Source of the DNA: Macrolepiota albuminosa
Taxonomy: Eukaryota; Basidiomycota; Agaricomycetes; Agaricales; Agaricaceae
Assembly: GCA_027475525.1 (NCBI GenBank)
Contig: JAMWFC010000049.1
Location: 683,297 to 747,296 of the forward strand
Direction: 5' to 3'
Length of the DNA stretch: 64,000 nt
Positions within the stretch are counted from its first letter, which is position 1; the number at the start of each line of letters is the position of its first letter. The notes beneath the pieces were generated by a model that was not told where the DNA came from, ran no database searches, and worked only from the letters and a program-made list of their open reading frames with translations. The position numbers and the translations under genes are program-made. Positions 40,096 to 52,609 of the stretch are shown in pieces.

Positions 40096-43000
40096 CTCGA
40101 GCCCCAAAATCATAGGGGCCCGGCGTTGCCCTGTTAGGGAATAGCGCATCGTCAGATGCGCTGTAAGGTCGCAACAGCGACACATGAAACTTAGGAACAA
40201 TGCGTTGTTCCTGTAATGCCAGAGGCAGCTCCAACACGTAGTTGGAGGTACTTGGCTCCGCGTCTAGGACGCGGTACGGGCCTACCCATTTCGGGCAGAG
40301 TTTACTCGCCCGTCCCTTTGGGAGCTTCAGATTACGTGTTGACAGATAGACCAACGCTCCTACTGCTATTGGCGGGTCTGCTCGCCTACGGTGATTGGCG
40401 TTTTTCGCCTGGAAGACTCGGGCCTCTATGATGGCGTCATGCGCCGCCGCGATGTTCTCCAGGGCCTGCCTGGCAAACTCAACAACTCCACGGTGAGCCA
40501 CCGTATCCGCACGAACTTCGTGCAGCATGGAGGGTAAGTACCCTCCGTTGAGTTCAAAGGGCGCATACCCTGTGGTATCTGAGATACTTGCGTTAATCGC
40601 GAACTCAGTGAGTGGACACCAGTCCACCCAGTCCCGTTGGTCAGGGCGAACGACTGCCCTCAGAATCTGACCTATACTGCGGTTAGCCCGCTCTGTCTGC
40701 CCATCCGTTTGAGGGTGGAAGGACGTCGACATAAGGAGTCGTGCTCCTAGCAGCTTGTGGAGTTCTCTCCACTATTGAGACGTGAACTTGGAGTCACGGT
40801 CGCTTACAATGGTGCTAGGCAGCCCATGCAGCCTAACGATCTCCCTCAGGTAGATCCATGACAGCTCCTTAGCCGTCAGTGTAGTTCGCACCGGTATGAG
40901 GTGCACCATGCTCGTCATGCGGCATATGACTACCCAGAGGTAATCGAACCCTCTGGACTCGGGAAAGGGACCGACGAAGTCCATTCCAATCGAATCCCAA
41001 GGCTTCACTGGCATGGGTAGCTGGTGTAGCTTCCCGGGAGGGGATCCAGGGGGCAACTTTGCCCTCTGACACGCTGCGCAGGACGCGCAAAACTTAGTCA
41101 CTTCTTGGGCCATACGTGGCCACCAATACCATCGCCGGATGTAGCCCAATGTCCGGGCGGCACCAAAGTGCCCCACCAGGGCATGGGCCTGGTCCAAGAC
41201 CCGCGTACGGGGGAGACATACCACTGCCACCCCTTGACGGTTCTCCGTCGTGATGAGTCCACCAGGCTCATGCCTGAACCGAGGATGGTCATCAGGATTG
41301 GCAATTATCTCGGCGAGTAGAGGATCATCGCCATAGTCCTGCACCACCTCCTGCCAAAAGTCGTCATTGACCAGGCTAGGAGGCTGGGATGAAGGCAATT
41401 CGCCTTCGAGCATCTCCGCAAGCGTAACGGGTACATCGTGGCGCTCGTGCTCCCTAGTGGATGCTGGGTCCACGGCTTCATGCTCCTTGAGCAACTGGGC
41501 GGCTACGTCCCGTTCTTCACGCTGCTCTCTGAGGCGAGTGCTTCGCCTCCGTTCATCGTCACGCATAGCGCGTACTTCTAGGACATGCTCCCTGATGTAG
41601 TCAATCCACCGTTGCTGACGCGGCGACAAGTTCACCTGAGTTTTAAAGAACTCAAGGGCCTTGTGGTCCGTTATGATGTGGATGGGGTATCCCATCAGCT
41701 TATCCTCCCACTTGAGGAGAGCCTCGAGTATGGCAAGAGTCTCCAACTCGTGCACCGCATAGTTTTGCTGGGCCGTCATGAACTTCTTCGACATGAACCC
41801 TGCTGGGCGGCACGTCTGCCAGCTGCTTCCCTGGCCGTACATGGCCCCAATGCCTGTCTTGGACGCGTCGCAAATGAGCCATATAGGCTCGTCCCGTCTA
41901 GGGTCGATTGGTCGAATCACCGGAGTCTTCGTACAGATCCGTTTGACCATCTCGAAGCACCGCTGGTGCAACGGCCTCCAATTGAACGGTGATCCGTTCT
42001 GCGTCATGGCCATAAGTGGCCCAGTATAGGCTGTGACATCGGGCAAGAAGCTCGATATGTAGTTGACAAGACCAACGAATCGTTGGATGTCATTGTAGTT
42101 TCGGGGTGTTCGCCACTCCCGAATGCGATCGAGCTTGTCCTGATCGGGGTGGATACCCTGCTCATCAATGACATGCCCTAGGCAGTCTATACTTTGAGCG
42201 TAAAGCTCACACTTCTTCCACTTCAAGTACAACTTGTACTTGCGTAGTCGTTCGAATACGACTCTGAGGTGCTGCTCATGCTCCTCCATAGTATCCGAGT
42301 AGATGAATATATCATCTAAGTAGACGTGCATGAAACGTCCTATTACGTCTCAGAAGATAGAGGTCATTAGCCTCTGGAAAGTTGCTGGAGCATTGCAGTC
42401 TCCAATCTGCATTATATTGCTTGTGAATGTACCCATGATCGACGCAAATACGGTCTTGGGTACGTCCTTGGTGCGAATGCACACCTGCTCGTAAGCGTCA
42501 GTAAGGTCAATCTTCGAGCGATACTTCGCCCGAGCCACGTCTTCCCGGATCACCTCTTGATCTGGTAAAGGAGTTACATCCTTTATAGTATTGTCATTGC
42601 GCTGACGCGCATCAAGAGCTGTTCGAAGGGTTCCATCCTTCTTCGGGATGCACAATAACGGTGCAGCTTGAGCGGTGGTGCATGGGGACCACCATTGAGC
42701 ATTCAAGTAGCGATTAGTCTTATCGTGTAGTTGCTCCTGGAGGGCGCGCGGACAGCGCGGCAAGTGGTACTTATACTGCTTGTTCTCGTCTATGAGATTA
42801 ATCTCATGATTCACCTCCCGCCATGGCGGAAGCTCCTCCTTGGTCCCATTGACCATGTCGGCAAATTCTTCTTGCCATTGCTGACGCAACCAAGGGATAT
42901 CTTCCTCACGAAGGCTTGTCGCCTTCTGCTTCCCCTTCATGCATACCGGGGGAAGTACTTCCACCGTCTCTGAGGGTGGCCGAGGCGGCGGTGCGTACTG

Positions 43001-43597
43001 TTCTCGCATTGCGAGCACCCGATTGACACTGTCATCAGGTATATGTAGTCTCAGCGGGGCACCCGCTGCCGCTGCCTTATAAGCCACGAGGCTTCTTCCC
43101 TCACGTACCAGTGAGTACGCTACGGATACCTCGTCCGGAGCTGGCTGGCGATACGCTGGTTTGATGGTCATCCGTCTCTGGTGCGCATTTCGCACACACG
43201 TGGCTGCCACCAGCTCGTTCCACTCTTGCGGCATTCAGGGGTCGTATGCCCAGTCGTACTCCGGTAGGGGAGCTGGTCGTTCCCATAGAGACCGTGTGTC
43301 CCCCTCTACTGAGGCTTCCGCCTCTCGAATGCTGTCTTTCAAGTCTTCCAACTTGACTCGTGAGGACGTAGGTGGACATACATCCACTGAGTCCTCCCGT
43401 CGTCTCGCCTTGCGATGGCATTTGTCTGGAGGCCTTGCGCCTCGAATCTCAGGAGCGATTATTCGCTCGTTGCTCCTCTTGGAGGCTTGATACTCCTCCT
43501 CGCTCATCATTACCACGTTGTGGTCTGCGCTTAGTCCAGGCATAGCCTGCACTTCCTCCTCCCCATCCTCCACGGTCGGCACTCTGCGCCGGCCAAG
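40096..43597 (-). pseudogene. GyA pol of D: RT, RNase H, integrase
   Basis: The linker (SEEEYQASKRSNERIIAPEI) leads to RT with PKKDGTLRTALDARQRND, KIDLTDAYEQV and YLDDIFIYSD near 42310. RNase H has LICDASKTGIGAMYGQ and NYAVHELETLAILEALLKW. The integrase zinc region has CASCAACQRAKLP. The core has GMDFVGPFPES, IVSDRDSKFTSQ and HPQTDGQTERANRSIGQ, and the C-terminal stretch ends KFHVSLLRPYS at the gap. Three in-frame stops were identified: arginine to TGA near 43235, arginine to TGA near 42350, and tryptophan to TAG near 40772. No chromodomain is visible, but the end is missing. Confidence 0.85.
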
Positions 43598-46500
43598 TCA
43601 TGGAGAGTCCTTGCGTTTCTCCGTAGTGCGATGACGTCACAGACGATTATCAGTGTCGTCTGCTGTAGCTCGCTCGGCTGGGATCACTTTCCCATTCACT
43701 AGCACCTGGGAATGGTCAAAGTCTAATATGACTTTGTTACGCTGCATGAATGGCGTTCCCAGTATCATGTCGTAGCAATCGAAGTTCGCTACATCCATGT
43801 ATTCATTGCTACGTGAACCCGGCGTCTGGACATTCACATTTGTCCCGTACTGCACCATGGCTCGGCTCCCTACGGTGCCCAGCTGTAACGCCAGTGGCGT
43901 ATCCAACTCCTGCATGGATATTCCATACACATGGGCGAACTGGGGCGTTATGCCCGATGTGGTACTCCCAGAGTCCCATAGAGTCCATGCCTTGTGGCCG
44001 TCTACGTCCACATACGAGACCAGGCACTCCTTGTCTGCTCGCTTCAATGTAGGGCGCTGCAAAGTGCCCTCTGCACGACGAAGGGTCACCTTCTTCATCC
44101 GAACTACGTTATTCCGTTCAGGATCATTTGCGGACAGCCAATCCGTCATTGCCGCTAGGCACTCAGAGTCGCTGTCGCGACTGTAATACTCATTGTCGTA
44201 GACGTCGTCATATACGTTGACTGTGATGTACTCCTCCCCCTCCACGACCACACTCTCGGGCTCGGCGCCCGACGCCTCCTCTGGGGGCTCCTGGTCGTTT
44301 GTGGGGTTCTCTGCCTCAGAATCGGCAGATACGTCTCCGTCACTCCCACTCGCGGCTGCAGTATGTGCAGCTCGAAGGTGGGCGCGGGGTGTATACCCCT
44401 TCCTCGGGGCTCCTGGCTTCGCGGGGCAGTTCGTAGCGTAGTGGCCTGGTTGGCCACACGCGAAACACGTCCCTGTCTGACCTGGTGGGTTGGCCGGTTT
44501 GAAGTCCGGCCTTGGTTTAGGACGTTCTCCGTCCGGCGCCCGATCTGGGCGTGGGCGGCTCCGCCCCCGGTTCGCAGCAGGAGTTCTGCATACAACAAAC
44601 CGCGTGTTGCGGTCACGATCCAAATCGGTCTTTTTGGCCAGGAAGGTCCCCACATGCTGACCCCGTGAGGGTGTCCCACCAGGCGGTAGTCGCCTGGGTC
44701 CCCCTTTGTGTCCACTCCGGTGTTTGTAGTGGTTAGCAGTCTTCAGAGACTGCTCATACTGGATGGCATATGCCACAAATTCTTCCACATCGTTGACTTC
44801 TGGGGACAATCCGTCCTCACGTATCAAATAGCGGCGCATATCCGCTGGAATGCCATCCAAGAACGTTTCGAGCATTGTATACCCGTCCGGGTATACTGCC
44901 ATGTTCTGGGCATGGTCATTAAGGGTATCATAGAACCCTTGTACCCCCAACTTCTTGGTGTACTTGGCGGACTGAAAGTCCCACCATGCATCCTGGAGCG
45001 TTGAGGGGTGTACGAATCGATCGTACAGTCCGGTAAGAACTCCTTTGAATGTCCAGTCATATTGGACACGGTTGACGTGCAATACTGCCTGTCGAAACCA
45101 ACCCATGGCCTCTCCGGCCAAGAACTCAGGCAGAACAAAGATTCGTTCTCGTTCTATACGGTCATCTCCGTATAAGCACATGGCGAGATGGGTGCATACA
45201 TCCATCGCCCAGTCTTCCAGGTCGCTGAACTTGGACGCGCCTGTATAGGCGCGAATGTGCCTACTGTCTGCTTTACGCAGCTTCACCCCGTCTGGTAACC
45301 GTAAGGTTACGCCCAGGGCATCATCAACTACTCGATGCAGGCGATCGTGCATGGCTTCGCGATGCATTCAAATGGCCTCCCGCTGACCCGGGGATCTAGT
45401 TGCCAAATCAGCGGCTTGGGGAAGCGACTTCCCTCGTCCACCTTGCGGAGGACGTCCCGAACCTCCTCAACTGTGGGCATAATTGCCCTTGTCTCGAGGG
45501 ATCGACCTAGGGCTGTCATCCTGGCCGTTACCAGGGACATCACGTCTCGTGGCGCCATCTCAATCGAGGAAGTCTCCTCGATCATGATCGTTACGCCGCC
45601 CTGGAACTGGAGAAGCTTGATTCTCCTGACCCTGCATGACAAATTGACGACGCATCTCATCAATGGGCTTAGTGCCCTTGAATACAATGCCCTGATCGTC
45701 GATAAGGGACTGTCCCTTAGTCCTTAGGTCGCCATTGCGCATACGCTGATACGCAACTCTGTCGCTCAACGTTTCGACCATGGGCACGCACGGCATCACG
45801 GATGCCTCGCTTTCCACTTTGAGCACAGTGCTATCGTGCCCATCCGGACCTGACATATCTGTCCTACGGTCATGGTTACGCATGTGCGGGGGCTCCTCAC
45901 GCCACCCTGGTCCTGCTGGAGTATAAAAAGTACTCACCGGTCGTACTTCGGGCACTTCTTGCGCCCGTGCTAGTGCCTCCACTAGCTCGATTCCGACGTC
46001 TTGATTGCGTCGTGCCGAGCATTCTTCGGAAGTGTGGCTCCAGGGGGTCGAGACCCCCAATTGCCGTGTGGCCTTACGCTGCACATACATTTGCAGCTCC
46101 ATAGTGAGCACTCTCACCATTAAATCAGTATATTTTGTACTGAATACATTGGGCACTTCGTGCCCTTGTCGCCTAAGTGCTACTATATGGGCTGACGCGT
46201 AGCGCTCGAGTCGCGCTTGGGTGGTGTATTTCATCACCTCTGGGTGCAAGTCCCAGAACACCCGCAAGCGCACGGTGTACGCGGTTTTCAGCCGCTGTTC
46301 CTCTGCTCCGGCGTCGTCGTCACTTGACGACTCCATCACCTCCTCTGGAAGCTCTACCACCTCCGGAGCTTCCTCCACTGCTGGGGTGCGCGGGAATCGA
46401 TCTTCCGCACGGTATACTTCAGGCCTTGCAGCCTCCTCCGGTACCTCTTCTAAGCGGGCTTCCACTACTTTAGAAGGCATTGGCCCTACTGTGGACCGCC

Positions 46501-46948
46501 TGGTCCCACTGCTCCGGATCGCAGGGAGGGCTCTCCCAGTCCGTACGGACGACTCAGCGTCCCCTTGGGCGCCATAGGCGCCGGTTGACTGTCGGCTGTC
46601 CTGTGGGGGTCCTTTGGAAGCCAGTCGGCTAGACCGTCGCAGTCCTCCTGGCAGCTACATAACTGGGGGCGTTAATCCCCCAGGCATCTTGTCCTGGAGG
46701 CGTTGCAGACCATCCTGTTGTGAGCTTTCAGCTCTCCGGGCCTCGCTCTCATTCCCGACCAGGTCGGCACTCTGACCTCGGTCTCGAGCCTTGGGTCTTA
46801 CCTGACCCGCATTGGACGCTGACGTGTCCTGGGTGTCTGCTGGGTCTCCCCGTAGGTCGTGGGCATTTCGCCCGCCGTCAGTGGGCGCTGCAGGTATGGG
46901 ATTACTCATCGATCCCCTGTTTGAAATTTGCATGGTGTGGCTGTGCAA
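43598..46948 (-). pseudogene. GyA Gag-Protease of D
   Basis: The 3' half is a 576-residue open stretch (43637-45367) with Gag motifs LEDWAMDVCTHLAMC and GEAMGWFRQAVLHVN, the knuckle CFACGQPGHYATNC and the protease WTLWDSGSTTSG, ending DMILGTPFM. The 5' half is broken; a 306-residue frame (45560-46480) holds the N-terminal acidic region. The terminal UGA at 43598-43600 aligns with the UGA of element A. An extra TGA, arising from an arginine codon, precedes it near 43637. Confidence 0.8.
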
Positions 46949-47035
46949 GAAGCTCGAGAAGCTGATAGAGTCAACGAACTCAATGACTGACGTCGGATGC
47001 TAGGCAATAGATCCTAGCTGGCGGATTCAAAAAAA

Positions 47036-47270
47036 TGTAACGAAGTTACAGGAATTGTGAGAGCTTAGGTTCACACTGCACAGAATCAGACCAGTCCGGT
47101 CTATTGACTATGTAGTATCAACACAAAAATAAGCTGCTTTGTAAGCAGCTGGATAACTAATTATATACGAATGTAAATAAATATTATATTATAATAAATA
47201 TAATATAATATGTACTACTATACAATAAGTAAAGCTATGTGGCCAACGCCACATAGCGGACTACGCTACA
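47036..47270 (-). repeat. GyA 5' LTR of D
   Basis: 235 bp, displayed TGTAACGAAGTTACA...CTACGCTACA. Two strong hairpins occur: 47132-47150 (8-bp stem, 3-nt loop) and 47234-47257 (10-bp stem, 4-nt loop). The middle is a TATAATA-rich tract. A seven-base T run follows the LTR in sense. Confidence 0.88.
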
Positions 47271-47640
47271 GACTCCAATCTGGACTGTCGAGTCTGCTTC
47301 TATCAAAACTATTGCTGCTGTACTGCCACAATCGCTGAGCTGCAGCAAAAATCTGGATATGGGTTTGGACACCACAGACAATCTGGTGAGTGACACACCA
47401 TTAACTGCTCCTCATTTCTTGTGGAATGTGTCTGGTGATGAACTAAACATTTCAATGCCTGCAAGTATCATCATTGATTGACTTGGGTTTTCATTTTAGT
47501 TCTGATCAATGCTGCTCTTGTGAGCTATCTGGGGTTGTGCTGGTGTCCTTTGCATACACCAATAGAGATTGATATAGCTGTAAACAACAAAGATAGAAAG
47601 AATACCCTCTCTGAATATTGTAGAATTTTTGTAACTTCTT
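47271..47640. other. Unassigned AT-rich segment left of GyC
   Basis: No coding frame or repeat was recognised. It is probably decayed upstream sequence of the GyC fragment. Confidence 0.35.
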
Positions 47641-47657
47641 ATGACCAACAATGAACT

Positions 47658-48977
47658 TTGTGTACTCTACAGGCTGTGATAGCACCAAGCTTATGTTTAT
47701 CAATGATTTTGAGTCTCCCCTTTTTGAGATCAAATTCAATTGTATTAGACAGTGAAGCTGGGACTGTAATCAATAAACAAAATGATGATAACCTATTAAA
47801 ACCACTACTGCCACAACAAAAAAAGTTTGTGCTGATGAGAAAAAAGTTCCAACATATGCTGCATGACCAAAAGGAGATGGTTAAAGAATTGACCTTTGTT
47901 TGCCAACTGAGACAAGAAATGGAATGTCTGGGTATGTTTGAACCTGTCAAAGAGGTCAATGTAATTGCTGCAGTGCATGCACAAATTCAACAGCTGGCAC
48001 ATAAGGCATCACTAAATAAGTTTGATGCACAATTGAAGGCTGAGTTTCATGAGGTCTTTGAACCAATTGCCCATGCCAAAGACCTGCCTCAAAATGTATT
48101 TGCTAAAATTAAAATCTGTGATGCCAATCAGACAATCAAAACCTGCTCATATCAATGTCCTCAGAAATACCAAGAAGCATGGAAGGCATTAATTGAAGAT
48201 CATCTGACTGCGGGCCACATACAACCATTGTCATCCCCTTATGCATCCCCCGTATTCATTATAGCAAAAGCAGACCCAACCATACCCCCATGATAGGTAA
48301 ATGACTACAGAGAATTGAATGCCAATACTATACCTGATAATCACCCATTATATGACTGTGCAAAAGGCAAGATTTTTGCAGTGATAGACCTCACAAATGC
48401 ATCACTCAGGCAATACCTTGGACAATTCTGCCCTATCTATTTGGACAATATTGTAATATGGTTGGACATGATAGAACAGCACCATGATAATGTTCAAAAA
48501 GTGCTCCAAGCTCTCTGTGATGCCTGTTTATATGTGAATATAAAGAAATGCCAGCTGTATCAAATAGAGATCAACTTTTTGGGGCATCACATTTTGGCAG
48601 ATGGCATCAAAGTGGATCATGCCAAGGTTGAGAGGATATTAAAGTGGCTGGTACCAGAAACTGCTAAACAAGTATGCTCTTTTCTTGGCCTAGTACGCTA
48701 TATTACAATTTTCTTGCTAAAATTGGCCAAATTCACAGAGGTCCTGCATGAACTGATGACTCATGATTGCAATTTGGTGTTTCCAAGTTGGACAGAACAA
48801 CACCAGCATGCCTTTGATGCAATTAAGGAAATTGTCATTTCTTGCAAGTGTCTCACAACAATTGATTACACTGACTCCACAAAAACAATCTTTATCATGA
48901 CAGATGCTAGTAACTTGCATAGATGTGATACTATCCTTTGGGGAATCATGAGAACAAGCTCATCCCATCACATTTAA
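47658..48977 (+). pseudogene. GyC RT and start of RNase H, internally deleted
   Basis: A Ty3/gypsy pol of another lineage in AT-rich DNA. It begins with linker (NKFDAQLKAEFHEVFEPIAH) and RT start (SYQCPQKYQEAWKALIEDHL, YASPVFIIAKADPTIP). After two adjacent stops comes NDYRELNANTIPDNHPL. The text then jumps from AVIDLTNAS to YLDNIVIWLD: about 60 residues of the RT palm are missing and YLDD is changed to YLDN. The thumb (INFLGHHI, VCSFLGLVRYITIFL) and RNase H start (FIMTDASN) follow. It is non-functional. Confidence 0.72.
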
Positions 48978-50500
48978 AAGCCAAACCTTTAAAGGATCAG
49001 AACTGAATTATCCAGTACATGAAAAGGAACTATTAGCAATTGTCCAAGCATTAAAGAAGTGGCATGTGGATTCGTTCAGCTCACAATTCATCGTTTACAC
49101 CGATCACAAAACCTTGCTGAATTTTGATTGACAGTAAGACTTATCCCACAGGCAAATGAGATAGATGGAATTTCTCTTGCAATTTGATTGAAAATTGATC
49201 TACATGAAGGGAGAAGACAACACAGTGGCAGATGCCCTCTCAAGGCTGCCATATGATCTCTTAGAGCTGTCTGCAGCCAGCACTGACACACCCACACTGT
49301 CCTCAATGTATATACAGGATGATGAGATGATCACAGCATGTATTGGCGCTGTTTTATCAGTTGGGAAAGATATGCCATTCTCTGCTGCCTTCTTGCTAAG
49401 TCATGGTCCAGTCCCAACACCCATTGCATCACTAATGCCAACAGAGCTGTCAACCAGCATAGATGAAACAACAATCACAGAAATTAAAGCTGCTTACATT
49501 GCCAACTCATGGTGTAAGAACCTGATCACAGCCTCTCAGGGTATGACAGCTCTGACTTTCCAGGATAGTTTGTGGTTTATTGGTTCATGGCTTATGGTCC
49601 CACAGTATGGAACTGTTTGCAAAAAGGTCTTTTGACTTGCTCATGATGCACTCAGCCATTTCAGGTTTTACAAAGCATACAAAATACTCAGAGAGTCATA
49701 TTATTGGTCCAAAATGCAATGCAACCTCAAATATAGTTATATCCTAGCATGCTGTGACTGCCAAACACTGAAATCATCAACATCCAGGCCAATGGAACCA
49801 CTACACCCACTACCAGTCCCTGATGGCAAAGAGGAATGAATCACAATGGATTTTGTAGGGCTGCTACCATGAGACAATAGATGCAATTGTATTCTGACTA
49901 TTACAGATCAACTTCATTCTGATATACAGATCATTCCAACATGCACAAACTTAACCACAGTCAAGCTGGCAGAGCTCTTTTTTGAGCACTGATACTGCGA
50001 GAATGGTTTGCCAGTGAGCATTGTCTGCAACTGCAATAAGTTGTTTGTATCTAGATTCTATAAGCACTTGACTACTTTAACAGGCATTGATGTATCAATA
50101 TCTCCTGCATACCACCCACAAACAGACACATAGTTAGAAGCATGCTCTACCACACATCAGATTTGATATAATGAACACTGTCAACAAATCTACAGGTTTT
50201 TCCCCATTCCAGCTGTGGATGGGATGCACCCCTTGCATTGTCCCTCTATTGGTTAAGCTGGCACCAGGAATCAAGCCAGAAGAAGTTACTGCACAAATAA
50301 TAATTGAATGCATATAAATCAAGATTGCCACTATGCAAGACAATCTGCTGCAGGCCAAGATCCAGCAGGCAGCACAGGCAAACAAGTCAAGGGGTAACAA
50401 TTTCACGTTCAAAGTTGGATCTTGCATGCTCATGTCCACAACTAACAACCACCGCTTGTATAAAAGAAAGGTTAAACAATGCGTAGCAAAACTGATGCCA
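48978..50500 (+). pseudogene. GyC RNase H and integrase remnant
   Basis: RNase H continues with YPVHEKELLAIVQALKKWH, FIVYTDHKTLLNFD and the connection motif GEDNTVADALSRLPYD near 49210. A 146-residue open stretch (49195-49635) is linker. Integrase follows with ACCDCQTLK, TMDFVGLLP, ITDQLHSDIQIIPTC, an altered second motif (VCNCNKLF for VSDRxxLF) and SPAYHPQTDT. Numerous stops. It ends at the GyB-like LTR at 50507. No GyC LTR was found. Confidence 0.65.
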
Positions 50501-50506
50501 AGATAC

Positions 50507-51245
50507 TGTCAGGTTCTGCTGACAACGGGGGCCTCCAGAGGCAAGCAGGTCCTTACTAGTCAGACTCAAAGTCAACAGAGCATCTCTGAGTAACGGAGGA
50601 CAAGTTCTGGAGTTTTGGTTGGAGTGTGAGGGTGCTCCAGGAAGTACACGGAGTGTCAGAGTTCATGGAGTAGGATAGGTAGGATCCTGAGCTAAGTCTG
50701 GAATATGGGAATGGGGAAGGCAGAGCCTATTAGGGCAGAGAGCAACAGAAGGCAATTGGAGGGAAAGACTAAGACTGGGAGACTGAGAAGAAACTGAGGA
50801 AAGTGAAGTGAGACTTATAGGGCCAGAAAACTTGAGAAAGTAAGAAAATAGATTGAGTAGATGGTATGAGACAGACAAGAGAGTATAGAGATGGGAGTTA
50901 TAGCAATATCAAGACTACTGTAATGGATTGCAGGCTACCAGCTATATACCTGTGTTAGCTAAGATGTTCAGGTGGGCTCTGGATTGGGCTCCATGTAGTC
51001 AGTTCTGTGTGCTGTATTATCTGGGTGTGGGTGTGGCACCAGAGAGACTGGATTGGAGCCTGTTGGAGATCAGTCAGGGTCCATTGAGGATTGGTTAGGG
51101 CTTGTTAGCTGGGGTTGGGATAAAGGGTGGGGCTCAGAGCTTGTGGGCAGGTGCTCGTGCTGGTTGATTGGCTGGATGACAAGGGCAGGGTGTTGGGGCT
51201 CCTATGGTGTGGTATTGGGGTTGCGTGATATGACAGGTCATGACA
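50507..51245 (-). repeat. Divergent GyB-type LTR with polypurine tract
   Basis: 739 bp displayed TGTCAGGTTCTGCTGAC...GGTCATGACA. It also contains AATATCAAGACTACTG near 50905, as in GyB LTRs. The next bases (51246-51259) read in sense AAGGGGGGAGTGG, a polypurine tract, so this is a 3' LTR of a minus-strand element truncated shortly after. No matching target duplication was found. Confidence 0.7.
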
Positions 51246-51289
51246 CCACTCCCCCCTTAGGTACTGAGATCCTTTGGCTACGCCGCGAG

Positions 51290-51412
51290 TCCATACTAAC
51301 GCCTTGCAGCAACGCGATATGCGTGTAGTCATTTGTGCTTGCACTATTGTGCATCTTTTATCTTACCCCACCTTCCTTCTTAAGACCAATTATTCGGTCT
51401 CATTGGGGGGTA
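51290..51412 (+). repeat. GyA 3' untranslated end with polypurine tract
   Basis: Ends CATTGGGGGGTA right before the LTR, a polypurine tract in plus sense. It is homologous to the inverse of 35122-35235. Confidence 0.6.
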
Positions 51413-51585
51413 TGTAACAGAGTTACCCGTGTTAATAGCGTCAACGACGCTATACTCAATTACTGTAGTATTACGTAAGACAACATCTTGTTTTCACACT
51501 TAGTACTAGTCAAATCCGATATTGTGGTCTGATTTAGCACTGTGTGATTCACACAGATAGTTCTAACTCGTAACCCAAGGTTACA
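51413..51585 (+). repeat. GyA LTR
   Basis: 173 bp, TGTAACAGAGTTAC...GGTTACA. Both ends carry small inverted repeats (GTAAC-AGA-GTTAC and GTAACC-CAA-GGTTAC). The sequence after it is pol, not leader, so leader, gag and protease are missing. Confidence 0.85.
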
Positions 51586-52609
51586 GAGGAGTGACGAGCA
51601 AATAATTGCTTCTGATATTCGAGGTGCAAAGCCTCTAGACAAGCACCACCAAAAGGCGAGACAACAGGAGGACTCAGTGGATGTATGCCCACCTACGTCC
51701 TCACAATGTTCTCAAGTCAGCACCCAAGAGGCGGAAGCCTCATGTGAGGGGGACACATGGTCCCTATGGGAATGACCAGCACCCATTCCTGAGTACGACT
51801 GAGCATACAACCCTCAAATGCTGCAGGAGTGGAACAAGCTGGTGGCAGCCACGTGTGCACAAAATGCGCACCAGCGACGGATGACTGTCAGACCAGCGTA
51901 ATGCCAGCCAGCGTTGGACAAGGTGTCTGTAGCGTACTCACTTGTACACAAGGGAAAAAGCCTTGTGGCTTATAAGGCAGCGGCAGTGGGTTCTCTGCTG
52001 AGACTACATATACCCAATGACAGTGTCACTCAGGTGCTTGCAATGCACAAGCAATATGCGCCGCCACCTTGGTCACCCTCAGGGATGGTGGAAGTACTTC
52101 CTCCGGTGCGTATGAAGGGGAAGCAAAAGGCGAAAAGCCTTCATGAGGAAGATATACCGCGGTTGCGTCAGCAATGGCAAGAAGAATTTGCCGATATGGT
52201 CAATGGGACCAAGGAGGAGCTCCCACCATGGCGGGGGGTGAACCATGAGATCAACCTCATAGACAAGAGCAAGCAATACAAGTACCACTTGCCTTGCTGC
52301 CTGCGCACACTCCAGGAGCAATTATGCAATAAAACTAATCACTACTTGAACGCTCAATGGTGGTCACCATGCACCACTGCTCAGGCTGCACCATTATTAT
52401 GCATCCCAAAGAAGGATAGAACCCTTCAAACAGCTCTTGATGCGCGTTAGCGCAATGACAATACTATAAAGGATGTAACTCCTTACCAGATCAGGAGGTG
52501 ATTCAGGAAGACATGGCTTGGGCAAAGTATTGCTCAAAGATTGACCTTACTGACACTTACAAGCAGGTGCACATTCACACCAAAGATGTACCCAAGACCA
52601 TATTTGCAT
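51586..52609 (+). pseudogene. GyA pol fragment (linker and RT start)
   Basis: Begins in the linker (SDEQIIASDIRGAKPLDK), close kin of D. The open stretch 51914-52450 reads KVSVAYSLVHKGKSLVAYK to PKKDRTLQTALDAR, the start of RT. Stops occur in PEYD-AYN and after ALDAR. The fragment ends at KTIFA near 52609, where an inverted gag fragment is joined. Confidence 0.78.

Larger units (their letters stand above)
40096..47270 (-). mobile_element. GyA element D, decayed
   Basis: A minus-strand copy with 5' LTR at 47036-47270, leader, Gag-Pro and Pol through integrase. The 3' end and 3' LTR are lost in the gap. It is clearly related to element A but has many nonsense codons, mostly CGA-to-TGA or TGG-to-TAG. 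Confidence 0.85.

Noticed and set aside
39554..40732. ORFs running through the N gap
   Set aside because: They translate undetermined bases and join two different elements; they are not genes.
50507..51245. LTR at 50507 as the 3' LTR of GyC
   Set aside because: It resembles GyB LTRs, its polypurine tract points to a minus-strand element, and no purine tract precedes it on the GyC side.
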